Assembly (NCBI GenBank): GCA_965661945.1
Contig: CBFIFP010000014.1
Span: forward strand, 1 to 10,179
From: JAJRPT01 sp965661945
GTDB taxonomy: Bacteria; Bacteroidota; Ignavibacteria; Kapaibacteriales; UBA2268
Reading direction: 5' to 3'
Length of the DNA stretch: 10,179 nt
Positions 1 to 7,429 of the stretch are shown here, one piece after another (within the stretch, counting starts at the first letter, position 1; every line of letters begins with the position of its first letter). The notes under the pieces were generated by a model that was not told the origin of the DNA, did no database searches, and was given only the letters and a program-made list of their open reading frames with translations. The position numbers and the translations under genes were made by a program.

Positions 1-1597
1 CAGACTTGTTATATAGATTTAATTTATCTTCTTTATCAGAACTAATATCAACAGAATTACTGCCATGTATTTGTATTACAAAAACCGCTTTTTCCATCAA
101 TTCAATAAACTCATCGGCTTTTATTTTTTTGAAAAGTTTATAATAATCCTTATCCATCTTGTCAAGTTCGGTTTTCCCTGCATAATCAAAAATCGGCTTC
201 AAAATCTTATTAAATAATTTATCAGTATCTTCTGGATTAAGTAATTTATTGATAAAATCATCTGTTAAAATCTGGCTATCCTCATCATCTTTATCCGAAT
301 TAAATACTTTTAATGAGTCAATATTAATCTTCGGATTCAACGACTTTTTTCCAGTTTGTTCTTCCTCCTCGTTAACACCATTTTTTTTATTTTTTGTGGC
401 TCCGTTATTAACAGACTTTAAATTAAAATCTTCTTCAGATAAATTGTGCATTCTTATATAATATTCAGGAGTAAACTCAACACCCATCTCAGTTAATATT
501 TTATCTCTTTGTGCCAAGGTAATATTAATCTCATCTTCTTCAAAGAATCTGAAAGTAGGGTAATCAATTGAGTTAAAATTCAACTGAACAACCATTTTAA
601 TTAATTCATTAAATGTATCTTCAACCAATCTTTGGTCAGATTCAATTATTCTATCAACAACAGCAATAGCCATCCCTTCATTACCTAATTTACCTGGTGT
701 AGATGTTGTTGCAGATGTATGCCCTAAAATAACTTCAGATATTTCCTCTTTTGCTTCTTTGATGTATTTTAAATACATATCGACATTTGCAGTACTAGCT
801 CCATTAACAATATTTAACTCAACATCATTTGGTACAGCAAAAATTGTTTCTTGCGCCATGCCGATTAAATTCTGTACAAGCGCATCTGCTTTTGTCTCGT
901 CATAACGACCAGATTCGTATGTAGCACCAACCCAAGGAGTCCCGAATTTCTCAGTAAATATACTCCAAAATTTTCTAATGTCATTTTTAGTCACAACAGG
1001 CCAGTAGCACTTTGATAATAAAGGTGTGCCATAAGGATTACTTCTACCTGATTCATAAGTTGGGCATAAGAATTTATATTTAGGTACTATGTGTTCATTA
1101 CCTAATTCATCAATATAAATCAATTCACAATCAATATTGAACTTGAAATGCTGCCGAGGTCTCTTGTAAATATTTATTGGTACATATTTGTTATTTGATA
1201 TCCCCCATATAATTTCAAGCGGTTGATATCCAAACAAAGGTGCGTCTAATATATATCTTGAGATTCCATTAACGTCAAGTTTCTGGAATATATCATAAAT
1301 AAAATCAACAATAACTTTATCTGAATATGATTGGTCGATATCCCACTCTTTTGATAATACACCAGACTTACGAGACTGCACACAGGCATAAAGGTGTGAA
1401 TCGGCAAGAAGTTTATCATAAGTCTCAACATCCTTGCCAAGATTCTTTAATACCATGTCAGGATTATCAAGTAATTTTGACCAGTATGTATAACTATCAA
1501 AATTAGTAACAAATTCTTTTGTTATTTTATCACGAGAAACCAAAGCGCTATCTTCATCTTTGCTTTCCTTCTTGTTTAAAAAACTGAATAATTTCAT
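1..1597 (-). CDS. Mu gp29-like (DUF935) portal protein, 3' end cut by window edge
   Basis: The frame stays open from an ATG at 1597 to the window edge (532 codons, no stop), so the C-terminus is missing. The translation resembles the DUF935 family, which includes the Mu gp29 portal, the ring at the capsid vertex through which DNA is pumped. Family-like stretches are SHLYACVQSRKSGVLSKEWD (residues 67-86), FGTPWVGATY (about 218-227), and STANVDMYLKYIKEAKEEIS (about 268-287) followed by an ILGHTSATT segment. A charged Lys/Asn/Glu-rich linker lies near 400-420. The later segment FIELMEKAVFVIQIHG resembles the end of Mu gp29, so probably little is missing. The start has a GGAGA SD box at 1608-1604, six bases upstream. 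It is the fourth gene of the minus-strand packaging operon, 25 nt after the large terminase. The family assignment is by recognition of the sequence, not by a search. Confidence 0.87.
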   Translation of the reverse strand, partial: MKLFSFLNKKESKDEDSALVSRDKITKEFVTNFDSYTYWSKLLDNPDMVLKNLGKDVETYDKLLADSHLYACVQSRKSGVLSKEWDIDQSYSDKVIVDFIYDIFQKLDVNGISRYILDAPLFGYQPLEIIWGISNNKYVPINIYKRPRQHFKFNIDCELIYIDELGNEHIVPKYKFLCPTYESGRSNPYGTPLLSKCYWPVVTKNDIRKFWSIFTEKFGTPWVGATYESGRYDETKADALVQNLIGMAQETIFAVPNDVELNIVNGASTANVDMYLKYIKEAKEEISEVILGHTSATTSTPGKLGNEGMAIAVVDRIIESDQRLVEDTFNELIKMVVQLNFNSIDYPTFRFFEEDEINITLAQRDKILTEMGVEFTPEYYIRMHNLSEEDFNLKSVNNGATKNKKNGVNEEEEQTGKKSLNPKINIDSLKVFNSDKDDEDSQILTDDFINKLLNPEDTDKLFNKILKPIFDYAGKTELDKMDKDYYKLFKKIKADEFIELMEKAVFVIQIHGSNSVDISSDKEDKLNLYNKS

Positions 1598-1622
1598 AAA
1601 ACATCTCCATTAATTTACATAT

Positions 1623-2945
1623 TTAAAAGTTGAATTTATTTGCTGTATTAAATCTTGATTTATTATTTGAGAATACAGTAGGAAGAGAAGAAGATGTTCC
1701 AACCCAATATTTCCTTCCATGAGTATTTATCGCATATCGCATAGCATCTAATGCGTGGTTTTCAAAATCTACAGGCATCTCTAAAGCTTTATCATTTTTA
1801 TCAGTTTTATAAATATATTTCTTCAATTCTCTAATCAAATTGTGAGAATCTTTATGAATAAATAATTTGAAGTTTTTTATAAAATCAATTCCGTTTTTAA
1901 TAGAATTTGCACCTTTATCAGCTGGCTTTATGTTGTAGCCTTTCGTGTAAATCTCCTCAATTCTATCTGGCTCATGGTCAGCATAAATTTCAAAATCTTT
2001 ACTTTCTATCAATCTCGGTAACCCAACTATTAACTCAGATGTAGTCCAGCCAGATTTATAAAGTATTTCTTTCACAAATAAATGATTTTCTTTCCTTGTA
2101 ACTTGTACTAAAGCCATAGGGTCGTTGTAACCAAAGTCCAATCCATAAACTATATCTCCACACGATGGTTCATCATTGTAAACTTCCCATTTAGGATACA
2201 CAAGACCTTTTAATGCCCCGCCCCACTTACCAAGTGTATATACTTTATAAAAATTCTCATCAATATCTTTCAAAGACTCTAATTTCTCTACTTCGTCAGG
2301 TCCAGCCCAACGATTATCTTTATAAGTAGTATGTAAAATAAGGGCATTCTTTTTGGTTGACTCAATGTAATTGTAAGCACCATCATCACGCTCATAGTTC
2401 TCTTTTGGTGGAAAAAATGTAGTATTAATCCATCCTTCTTCATCTTCTGGATTAAATGTAATTAGTTCACGCAATTTAGAACCTGTAGGACCTCTAAGTG
2501 ATGTAGTTGTTTTAGTATATTCTTCAAATGAGATTTCGTTAGCTTCTTCAAACCAAGCAGAAGTAGGATTTTGAATAGATTTTGTTTTATAAGGCTTGTC
2601 TAATCCTCTAAAAATAATCTTATTGCCATTTTTTGTACAAGTTATCTCCATAGGAACGTGAGTTATATGAAAAAAATCTTCTAGCCCCCAATGATAAATC
2701 GCCCATTTTAGAGTAGCAAATTGTGAATCTTTTATATCAGCGAATATCTTACGCATAGCAATCCACTTTGCATAAGGTTGTTTTAATAAATCTAAAATAA
2801 TATATTGTGCTGCAAAAGCAGACTTTGCAGAACCTCTACCCCCATACATTATAATAATTCTTTTATCAGTTTCCAAAACAGGGAGATAAACATCATTAAA
2901 TAATGATTTAGGGACCTCAATATTATCTATTTTAGAAGGGTTCAT
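1623..2945 (-). CDS. terL: Terminase large subunit (PBSX/Terminase_3 type)
   Basis: This 440-residue protein is the ATP-driven DNA packaging motor and nuclease, a usual length for the family. The N-terminal ATPase half carries a Walker A motif GGRGSAKS (35-42), a Walker B region SAWFEEAN (129-136, acidic pair E133/E134), and a coupling-type motif TFNPE (163-167). The C-terminal RNase H-like nuclease half shows the expected acidic residues in YGLDFGYNDP (D270), YADHEPD (D323) and NHALDAMRYA (D400). All parts look intact, so the protein should be active. It starts 9 nt after the small terminase stop with no recognisable SD box, unlike most genes here, so translation is probably coupled to the gene upstream. 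The class resembles PBSX XtmB rather than the Mu terminase, although the adjacent portal is Mu-like. Confidence 0.96.
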   Translation of the reverse strand: MNPSKIDNIEVPKSLFNDVYLPVLETDKRIIIMYGGRGSAKSAFAAQYIILDLLKQPYAKWIAMRKIFADIKDSQFATLKWAIYHWGLEDFFHITHVPMEITCTKNGNKIIFRGLDKPYKTKSIQNPTSAWFEEANEISFEEYTKTTTSLRGPTGSKLRELITFNPEDEEGWINTTFFPPKENYERDDGAYNYIESTKKNALILHTTYKDNRWAGPDEVEKLESLKDIDENFYKVYTLGKWGGALKGLVYPKWEVYNDEPSCGDIVYGLDFGYNDPMALVQVTRKENHLFVKEILYKSGWTTSELIVGLPRLIESKDFEIYADHEPDRIEEIYTKGYNIKPADKGANSIKNGIDFIKNFKLFIHKDSHNLIRELKKYIYKTDKNDKALEMPVDFENHALDAMRYAINTHGRKYWVGTSSSLPTVFSNNKSRFNTANKFNF

Positions 2946-2954
2946 TTAAAGGTT

Positions 2955-3494
2955 TTATTTATCTGATATTGTAATAGTATAAGTTTTACCTTCAGTGTTT
3001 ACATCAACATCTTGCTTACTAATTTCTGTTGCATGTCCATAAGCTGTAAACTCAACTTCTTGAATTCGTTTTAATTTATCTGGAATATTCGCCACAAACT
3101 TAATCAACTCTTTGTCAGACATTGTCTTAAATAAATGCGGATTCTCTCGGTATCGTTTATAAAATTCTTCAACAGATTTTAGAATGGCAATTCTGACAGC
3201 TCTTGCTTCTTCTACGTACTCAATTTTAATTTCAGAAACTTGATCTAAGAGTGCTTTATCTTTTACAGAAGTCATATGGTTATCCCAATCCCTAGCTCTT
3301 TCAACCCAGTTAAACTTTTTGCATATATTCCTAATATATGAATGACCAACTTTCAGACCTAGTCTTCTTTCACACTCAGCAACACTTCGTTCCGATGGTG
3401 GCATAGTTCGATATAATTCAAAATTGGAATAGCTAGCATCACTCTCACCATCCATTTTATACCAACTCGGCAATATATCTACCGACTCATTCAT
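2955..3494 (-). CDS. terS: Terminase small subunit
   Basis: This 179-residue protein is the likely DNA-recognition subunit that chooses the packaging start and hands DNA to the large terminase encoded next. The N-terminal part has a probable helix-turn-helix (about 37-62, around SVAECERRLGLKVG) followed by FNWVERARDWDNHM (61-74), a phrase typical of phage small terminases. Residues 75-150 are mostly helical and charged, suited to ring oligomerisation. A short beta-rich tail with TYTITIS ends the protein. I chose the ATG at 3494 over the in-frame TTG at 3506: a GAGG box lies six bases before the ATG, and it lies inside the region an upstream start would translate. The start overlaps the end of the methyltransferase gene by 8 nt, which indicates translational coupling. 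Sequence divergence is high in this family, so the call rests on motif and position together. Confidence 0.88.
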   Translation of the reverse strand: MNESVDILPSWYKMDGESDASYSNFELYRTMPPSERSVAECERRLGLKVGHSYIRNICKKFNWVERARDWDNHMTSVKDKALLDQVSEIKIEYVEEARAVRIAILKSVEEFYKRYRENPHLFKTMSDKELIKFVANIPDKLKRIQEVEFTAYGHATEISKQDVDVNTEGKTYTITISDK

Positions 3495-4914
3495 TTTCAA
3501 CCTCAAAATAGTCTAAAGTAATAACTTCACCATTTAATTTTACAGTATGTTCTTTATTATTTTGCTGACAATATGCAATAAATCTTTTTACAATACCATC
3601 GCAGAACTTTGGTTCCATCTCCATTCCATAACATTCTCTATCAATTGTATCCGCACCTATTAAAGTACTTCCACTTCCTAAGAATAAATCTAATACAATT
3701 TCTCCTGATATGCTTGAGTTCCTAATCGCCCTAATAGGGATAGCAATTGGCTTTTGAGTGGGATGGATATATGTTTTATTATGGTCTCTACTAATTTCCC
3801 AAACATTCAATTCATTTGAAGGTCCAAACCATCTGCCATTTAATGAAGAACCAACAGTAGCATCTTTCCCTGCGAAAATACAAGGTTCATATATTCTACC
3901 ATATCTAGCCCATGACATTGGAGCTACTTGTTTTTTCCAAACAATTTGTACAGGGTCGTACTTAATTTCGTTTTCTTCTAATGCTGCCAATAACTCTCTA
4001 TAGTATGCTGTAGCGTGCCAGATATAATAATGTCCGTAATCAATAGTATGCTTTTTAGCAAGTCCAATAAATGCAACTAAAAACTTATAATAATCCTCAT
4101 CACTCATACTATCTTGCCAAGACGAACAATAACTATCTCCCCAATCTTTACCTTGATTAGGCCTTCCAGTAAAATTTAACTCAGCATAATTAACATTATA
4201 AGGAGGGTCTGTGTGAACCATCGATGCGAGTCTACCATTCATTAATCTTGCAACGTCATCTTCATTAGTAGAATCACCACATAACAAACGATGACCATTT
4301 AATTCATACAAATCACCCGCTTTTGTTTTAGGGGTTTCGGTAATTTCAATCTCACCTTCATCTTCATTAATTGTATCTAAATTCAAATCTCTATCAGATA
4401 AGCTTATATTAGAAAGGTTTTTAAATTCATGTTCTGAGTAAGGGAAAGTAGTTTTTAAATCTTCAACATTAAATTCTGATTTCAATTCATTAATAATTTT
4501 TGATAACTTCAATTCATCTGCATAAAACCTAGTTTCATTAGTTTCAACGGCAATTCTTTTTGCTTCATCTATTGAAATATCACCATGATTATATGCAAAA
4601 ATAAACTTAATTCCTCTTTGTAGAAATACATCAAGTCGGTGATTACCATTAACCATTTCAAAATATCCATCTTCCAAATCTCTTAACTGGACATTTTCAA
4701 CTTGTCCAATTCTGCCTATGTTATTAGATAGCTTTTCGGATATTTTATCATCATCTGTCTTATAATTCCAAGGCGCTTTTTTAATTAAGTGAACTGGGAC
4801 GATAAGATAATTCTGAAAATTATTCATTTGTTCTTGGCTTAATCCCATTTCCTCCAGCATGTTTAATGGGATATTTTTTACTTGACTTCTTAGATTCAAT
4901 GTTTCTGATGACAT
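3487..4914 (-). CDS. ParB-like domain fused to N6-adenine/N4-cytosine DNA methyltransferase
   Basis: This 475-residue fusion would transfer a methyl group from S-adenosylmethionine to an exocyclic amino group of A or C. Residues about 36-130 form a ParB/Srx-like nuclease domain, with VNGNHRLD at 88-95 matching the ParB box. From about 200 the methyltransferase begins: GDSTN (213-217), the catalytic DPPY (236-239), HPTQKP (384-389), then the AdoMet-binding motif FLGSGS (411-416). DPPY before FxGxG is the beta-class order. Such ParB-methyltransferase fusions are common in phages, and their target sequences vary. No restriction gene is beside it, so it is probably an orphan used for protection or for marking phage DNA. 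It is first in the packaging operon and overlaps the small terminase by 8 nt. The ATG at 4914 has no SD box, and a TATAAT lies only 8 nt upstream. The target base is not predictable here. Confidence 0.94.
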   Translation of the reverse strand: MSSETLNLRSQVKNIPLNMLEEMGLSQEQMNNFQNYLIVPVHLIKKAPWNYKTDDDKISEKLSNNIGRIGQVENVQLRDLEDGYFEMVNGNHRLDVFLQRGIKFIFAYNHGDISIDEAKRIAVETNETRFYADELKLSKIINELKSEFNVEDLKTTFPYSEHEFKNLSNISLSDRDLNLDTINEDEGEIEITETPKTKAGDLYELNGHRLLCGDSTNEDDVARLMNGRLASMVHTDPPYNVNYAELNFTGRPNQGKDWGDSYCSSWQDSMSDEDYYKFLVAFIGLAKKHTIDYGHYYIWHATAYYRELLAALEENEIKYDPVQIVWKKQVAPMSWARYGRIYEPCIFAGKDATVGSSLNGRWFGPSNELNVWEISRDHNKTYIHPTQKPIAIPIRAIRNSSISGEIVLDLFLGSGSTLIGADTIDRECYGMEMEPKFCDGIVKRFIAYCQQNNKEHTVKLNGEVITLDYFEVENE

Positions 4915-4922
4915 ATTTGCTC

Positions 4923-4950
4923 ATTATAAGTTTATTAAAATGCAAAACAA
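4923..4950 (-). promoter_or_regulatory. Candidate promoter for the packaging operon
   Basis: On the minus strand a perfect TATAAT (4928-4923) follows a weak TTGTTT (4950-4945) at a 16-nt spacer. The -10 box ends only 8 nt before the methyltransferase ATG, so a transcript would start almost at the start codon and be leaderless or nearly so. This fits the lack of an SD box there. AT-rich spacers produce TATAAT by chance, so the call is tentative. Confidence 0.4.
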
Positions 4951-4974
4951 CAAAAAAAATACTGCAATCTTTAG

Positions 4975-4985
4975 CGAACAGTTCG
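4975..4985. repeat. 5-bp palindrome CGAAC-A-GTTCG, possible operator
   Basis: Perfect arms CGAAC (4975-4979) and GTTCG (4981-4985) flank a single A. The half-site CGAAC resembles the CGAAAC arm of the neighbouring inverted repeat, so both may be read by the same dimeric regulator. The two centres are 24 bp apart, a little over two helical turns. Confidence 0.45.
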
Positions 4986-4989
4986 TTGA

Positions 4990-5018
4990 ATGTTTCGCAA
5001 CAAACTTTTACGAAACAT
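4990..5018. repeat. 8-bp inverted repeat ATGTTTCG / CGAAACAT with 13-nt spacer, possible operator
   Basis: The arms at 4990-4997 and 5011-5018 are exact reverse complements and contain G/C pairs, which makes chance less likely in this AT-rich setting. The arm centres are 21 bp apart (two helical turns), as expected for a dimeric DNA-binding protein contacting one face. It could instead be a stem-loop, but no T tract follows, so a terminator is unlikely. Confidence 0.5.
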
Positions 5019-5036
5019 CTATTTATACATACTAAC

Positions 5037-5042
5037 TATAAT
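5037..5042 (+). promoter_or_regulatory. Candidate -10 box for the head operon
   Basis: A perfect TATAAT lies 36 nt before the protease ATG. No good -35 hexamer is present at 16-18 nt upstream (the bases are near AAACAT). A start near 5049 would place the centre of the 4990-5018 inverted repeat at about -45, a position used by activators that replace the -35 contact. Together with ATTATA at 5056-5061 it forms a 6-bp inverted repeat, which may be chance in AT-rich DNA. Confidence 0.35.
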
Positions 5043-5078
5043 CAATAAACTTGCAATTATAAAAATGAGAAAACAAAA

Positions 5079-6263
5079 ATGAATAATAAAATATATATAC
5101 TCGAACCAATTTCTGACTGGGGATTTAATGATAAAATTTTAGTTGAAAAATTTGATAAAATCCAAGATGGAGAAGATGTAGAAATATATATAAACTCACC
5201 TGGTGGCTCTGTGTTTACAGGATATTCAATATATAATCTCATTCAAGAAAAATCTAAAACAAACAACATCACTATAAAAATAGTTGGTATTGCTGCAAGT
5301 ATAGCTTCAGTAATTGCATTCGCTGGGAACAAAACAGTAATCGCAAAAACTGCATCATATCTAATTCACAATCCATGGTCTATTGCAATGGGCGATGCCG
5401 AAGAGTTCAAAAAACAAGGTAAAGAGCTCGACGAAATAAAAAATCAAATAATGGAAGTTTATAAAAGAAAAACAAAACTATCAGAAGACAAATTAAAAGC
5501 TTTGATGAACGAAGATAGGATTATGACAGCAGATGAAGCTCTTAAAAATAAGCTTGTGGATAGTATTTACGAGCCAGATAAAGAAGAGCAAAACGATTTA
5601 GATACAAAAAACAATAAGCAACTATTTTCAACTTACAAGTATGTTGCTTTATCATTTAGAAATAAAAATTTAAATAATAATTCAGGAGACGAATCTATGG
5701 CAAATGAAGATTCAAACACGGATTTTGGCAAAATAATTAATGAAAGTTACAAGCAGATTACTGACTTGAAAATTGACATTAATGCTAAAGCCGAGCAAAT
5801 CGCAGAATTAAATCGGACTATTTCTGATTTAAAAGTCGAGCATGAAAAGGAAAACTCTGCTCTAAAAGCTATAAATCAAAAATTTGAAAAAGAGATTGAT
5901 GAGCTAAGAAAAGAGAACGCAAAAATAGAGGTAGAGAATAAAATTAATTCACTAATTGGTGAAGGTAAAGTTATTCCTGCACTTAAAGAATCAGAAACTG
6001 AAATGTTAATGAACTTGCGTGTTTCAAATAAAGATGCTTACGACAAAAGAATTGATGTTTTAGAAAAACTTCCAAAAAATGCTATGTTCGATAGCAATTT
6101 TGACAGAACTGACAACCAAGAAGATGGAATTGTACTCTCTCACGAGTCAATTTTAAATAACCCAATGGCTGATAAGTTATTAGACCAAAAAGCAACAGCA
6201 TTGTCAGTTAAGAAAAATATATCTTACGAAGATGCTGTAAGCGAAATCTTAGGAGGAAAATAA
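5079..6263 (+). CDS. ClpP-type prohead protease with C-terminal scaffold domain
   Basis: This 394-residue protein joins a serine protease of the ClpP-like fold (about 1-165) to a charged, helical scaffold (about 207-394). Protease signs are INSPGGSVFTGYS (39-51), the nucleophile S74 in GIAASIASVIAFAG, H97 in YLIHNPWSIAMG, and D146 before MTADEALKNKLVDSI, which corresponds to the ClpP aspartate by position. Residues 225-297 form a likely coiled coil. The scaffold would guide major capsid protein assembly and be digested by the protease during head maturation. An SD box with ATG sits inside the frame at 5697, as in lambda C/Nu3. The gene is first in the rightward operon. Its own start has only a weak GAGA box at 5067-5070. 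It ends 1 nt before the capsid gene. The Mu protease is of another family, so this module comes from a different lineage than the portal. Confidence 0.92.
   Translation: MNNKIYILEPISDWGFNDKILVEKFDKIQDGEDVEIYINSPGGSVFTGYSIYNLIQEKSKTNNITIKIVGIAASIASVIAFAGNKTVIAKTASYLIHNPWSIAMGDAEEFKKQGKELDEIKNQIMEVYKRKTKLSEDKLKALMNEDRIMTADEALKNKLVDSIYEPDKEEQNDLDTKNNKQLFSTYKYVALSFRNKNLNNNSGDESMANEDSNTDFGKIINESYKQITDLKIDINAKAEQIAELNRTISDLKVEHEKENSALKAINQKFEKEIDELRKENAKIEVENKINSLIGEGKVIPALKESETEMLMNLRVSNKDAYDKRIDVLEKLPKNAMFDSNFDRTDNQEDGIVLSHESILNNPMADKLLDQKATALSVKKNISYEDAVSEILGGK
5697..6263 (+). CDS. Nested in-frame scaffold protein (probable internal start)
   Basis: The ATG at 5697 is codon 207 of the protease-scaffold gene and has a strong AGGAG box at 5684-5688 with an 8-nt gap, better than the SD of the full-length gene. 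It sits at the domain border, after a Lys/Asn/Ser-rich linker. The 188-residue product would contain the coiled coil and the C-terminal tail but no protease. Lambda Nu3 and Mu Z are made in this way, giving an excess of free scaffold over protease-scaffold fusion. No experiment supports use of this start here. Confidence 0.65.
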   Translation: MANEDSNTDFGKIINESYKQITDLKIDINAKAEQIAELNRTISDLKVEHEKENSALKAINQKFEKEIDELRKENAKIEVENKINSLIGEGKVIPALKESETEMLMNLRVSNKDAYDKRIDVLEKLPKNAMFDSNFDRTDNQEDGIVLSHESILNNPMADKLLDQKATALSVKKNISYEDAVSEILGGK

Positions 6264-6264
6264 G

Positions 6265-7203
6265 ATGGCACAAGAAAGAATTGAAATGCTAAGACGTGGT
6301 TTACATACCACGTTATCAAAACTCGCACAAGGATACAATCAAGAGCCTTACATTGGAGAAGTGTTACTGCCTACATTAGGTGTGAATGATACTCATCTTG
6401 AAATCCCAACTTACAACAAAGACTTATTCAGAGTCTATAATACAGATAGAGCTTTAAGAGCAGAATCTAAAGTGCTAGATCAAGTAGAATATAGTCAGAT
6501 TGAGTTAGAATTGAAAGAACATTCTTTAAAACAAAAATTAGATTATAGAGAAATAGCTGCAGCTGGTAAGGGAGGTTTTAATCTTAAAGTATTTGCTGCC
6601 AGACAAGTGACCGAGGCTTTAAGAATTGGTAAAGAGGCAAGAATAGCTGAGTTAGTGCAAAACTTAGATTCTTACCCATTGGGTCATAAAGAAACTCTTG
6701 CAGGTAATGACCAATGGACAGATGTAGATTCAAGACCTTTAGAGCAGATAGAAGATGCTAAAGAAACTATTAGAAATGCAATAGGTATTGAACCAAATCA
6801 AATGACTTTAGGCCATAGTTCATATTACTCTTTAAGGACTCATAAGACTGTTGTTGATGCTATATTTGGAAAAGATAGACCAGGTATTGTAACATTACAA
6901 CAACTTGAGGCACTTCTTGAATTAAAAATCAGTGTTGGTAGAGCAAGTTATGCTACATCTGCTACGTCTGCATTCTCAAAAATATGGGATGACAATTGTA
7001 TTATAGCTTATGTACCAAAATCAAATAGAAGTGAATATACTCCATCTTTTGGGTATTCATTCCTTCATAGTGGGTTCCCAATAATTCACAGTGATTTTGA
7101 AGAGAATAATAAAAAAATATATGTAGTAGAATCAACTACAATTGAGACTGAAAAAGTTCTTATGGGCTCTGCAGGATATATTCTTAAAGATACTAATTTG
7201 TAA
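6265..7203 (+). CDS. Major capsid protein (HK97-fold, putative)
   Basis: This 312-residue protein is the likely shell subunit of the head. I recognise the overall pattern of a phage major capsid family: an N-terminal LHTTLSKLAQGYNQEPYIGE (13-32), then LFRVYNTDRALRAESKV (54-70), DYREIAAA (93-100), QWTDVDSRPLEQIEDAKETI (150-169), WDDNCIIAYVPK (241-252) and a terminal GSAGYILKD (301-309). No large N-terminal delta domain is apparent, in keeping with a separate scaffold upstream. The gene has the best SD in the window, AGGAGG at 6251-6256 with an 8-nt gap, as expected for the most abundant structural protein. It follows the scaffold stop by 1 nt. The HK97 fold is inferred from the family and position. 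Confidence 0.9.
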   Translation: MAQERIEMLRRGLHTTLSKLAQGYNQEPYIGEVLLPTLGVNDTHLEIPTYNKDLFRVYNTDRALRAESKVLDQVEYSQIELELKEHSLKQKLDYREIAAAGKGGFNLKVFAARQVTEALRIGKEARIAELVQNLDSYPLGHKETLAGNDQWTDVDSRPLEQIEDAKETIRNAIGIEPNQMTLGHSSYYSLRTHKTVVDAIFGKDRPGIVTLQQLEALLELKISVGRASYATSATSAFSKIWDDNCIIAYVPKSNRSEYTPSFGYSFLHSGFPIIHSDFEENNKKIYVVESTTIETEKVLMGSAGYILKDTNL

Positions 7204-7213
7204 GGAGTAATTG

Positions 7214-7429
7214 ATGTCTAATACAAACGATACAAAAACAGCTACTGCTAATAGTGAATATGTTTTAGTTGGGAGCGCTTTAAGAGTAAATCATAAAGTA
7301 ATGCCAATCGGAAGTGTTGTTTCTTTATCAAAAAAAGAAGCAGAAGACCTTTCTGAGATTATAATCACAAAAGCAGAAAACGACAGACAGCAAAAGTCAA
7401 AAAATGAAAATAACAAAGGAGATAAATAA
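7214..7429 (+). CDS. Small head-associated protein of unknown function
   Basis: This 71-residue acidic and polar protein has a compact core, YVLVGSALRVNHKVMPIGSVVSLSKKEAEDL, within residues 16-47, flanked by Asn/Thr- and Lys/Asn-rich ends. The core reads like the small phage domain DUF7210, where a hydrophobic strand, a glycine turn and a Ser/Thr-Lys-Lys-Glu-Ala helix cap recur. This is recognition only. It lies between the capsid and decoration genes, where Mu has gp35, so a head role is inferred. The ATG at 7214 is chosen over the in-frame TTG at 7211 because AAGGAG at 7202-7207 gives a 6-nt gap. Its stop overlaps the next start by one base. Confidence 0.7.
   Translation: MSNTNDTKTATANSEYVLVGSALRVNHKVMPIGSVVSLSKKEAEDLSEIIITKAENDRQQKSKNENNKGDK

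Larger units (their letters stand above)
4915..5078. promoter_or_regulatory. Divergent intergenic control region
   Basis: This 164-bp spacer separates the leftward packaging operon from the rightward head operon and is the only sizeable non-coding gap in the window. It holds TATAAT-like boxes facing each way, one palindrome, one long-spaced inverted repeat and a run of A residues near 4952-4959. A five-codon ATG frame (5065-5082) ends in an ATGA overlap with the protease start. It lacks an SD box and may be chance. The layout suggests that one regulator controls both late operons. Confidence 0.7.

Noticed and set aside
1246..1440. 64-residue minus-strand frame
   Set aside because: It is out of frame inside the portal gene, which is continuous through this region.
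3758..4003. 81-residue plus-strand frame
   Set aside because: It is antisense within the well-supported methyltransferase gene, with no SD and no domain.
4990..5018. Inverted repeat as a transcription terminator
   Set aside because: No T tract follows on either strand, and the repeat sits between two divergent gene starts where no terminator is needed.
4866..5048. 60-residue plus-strand frame crossing the divergent spacer
   Set aside because: It lies antisense to the start of the methyltransferase, has no SD, runs across the operator-like repeats and has no recognisable domain. The hydrophobic start is a by-product of the AT-rich antisense.
5065..5082. Five-codon leader gene before the protease
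   Set aside because: The ATGA overlap with the protease start is suggestive, but there is no SD and ATG-Lys-rich short frames are frequent in A-rich DNA. Not strong enough to call.
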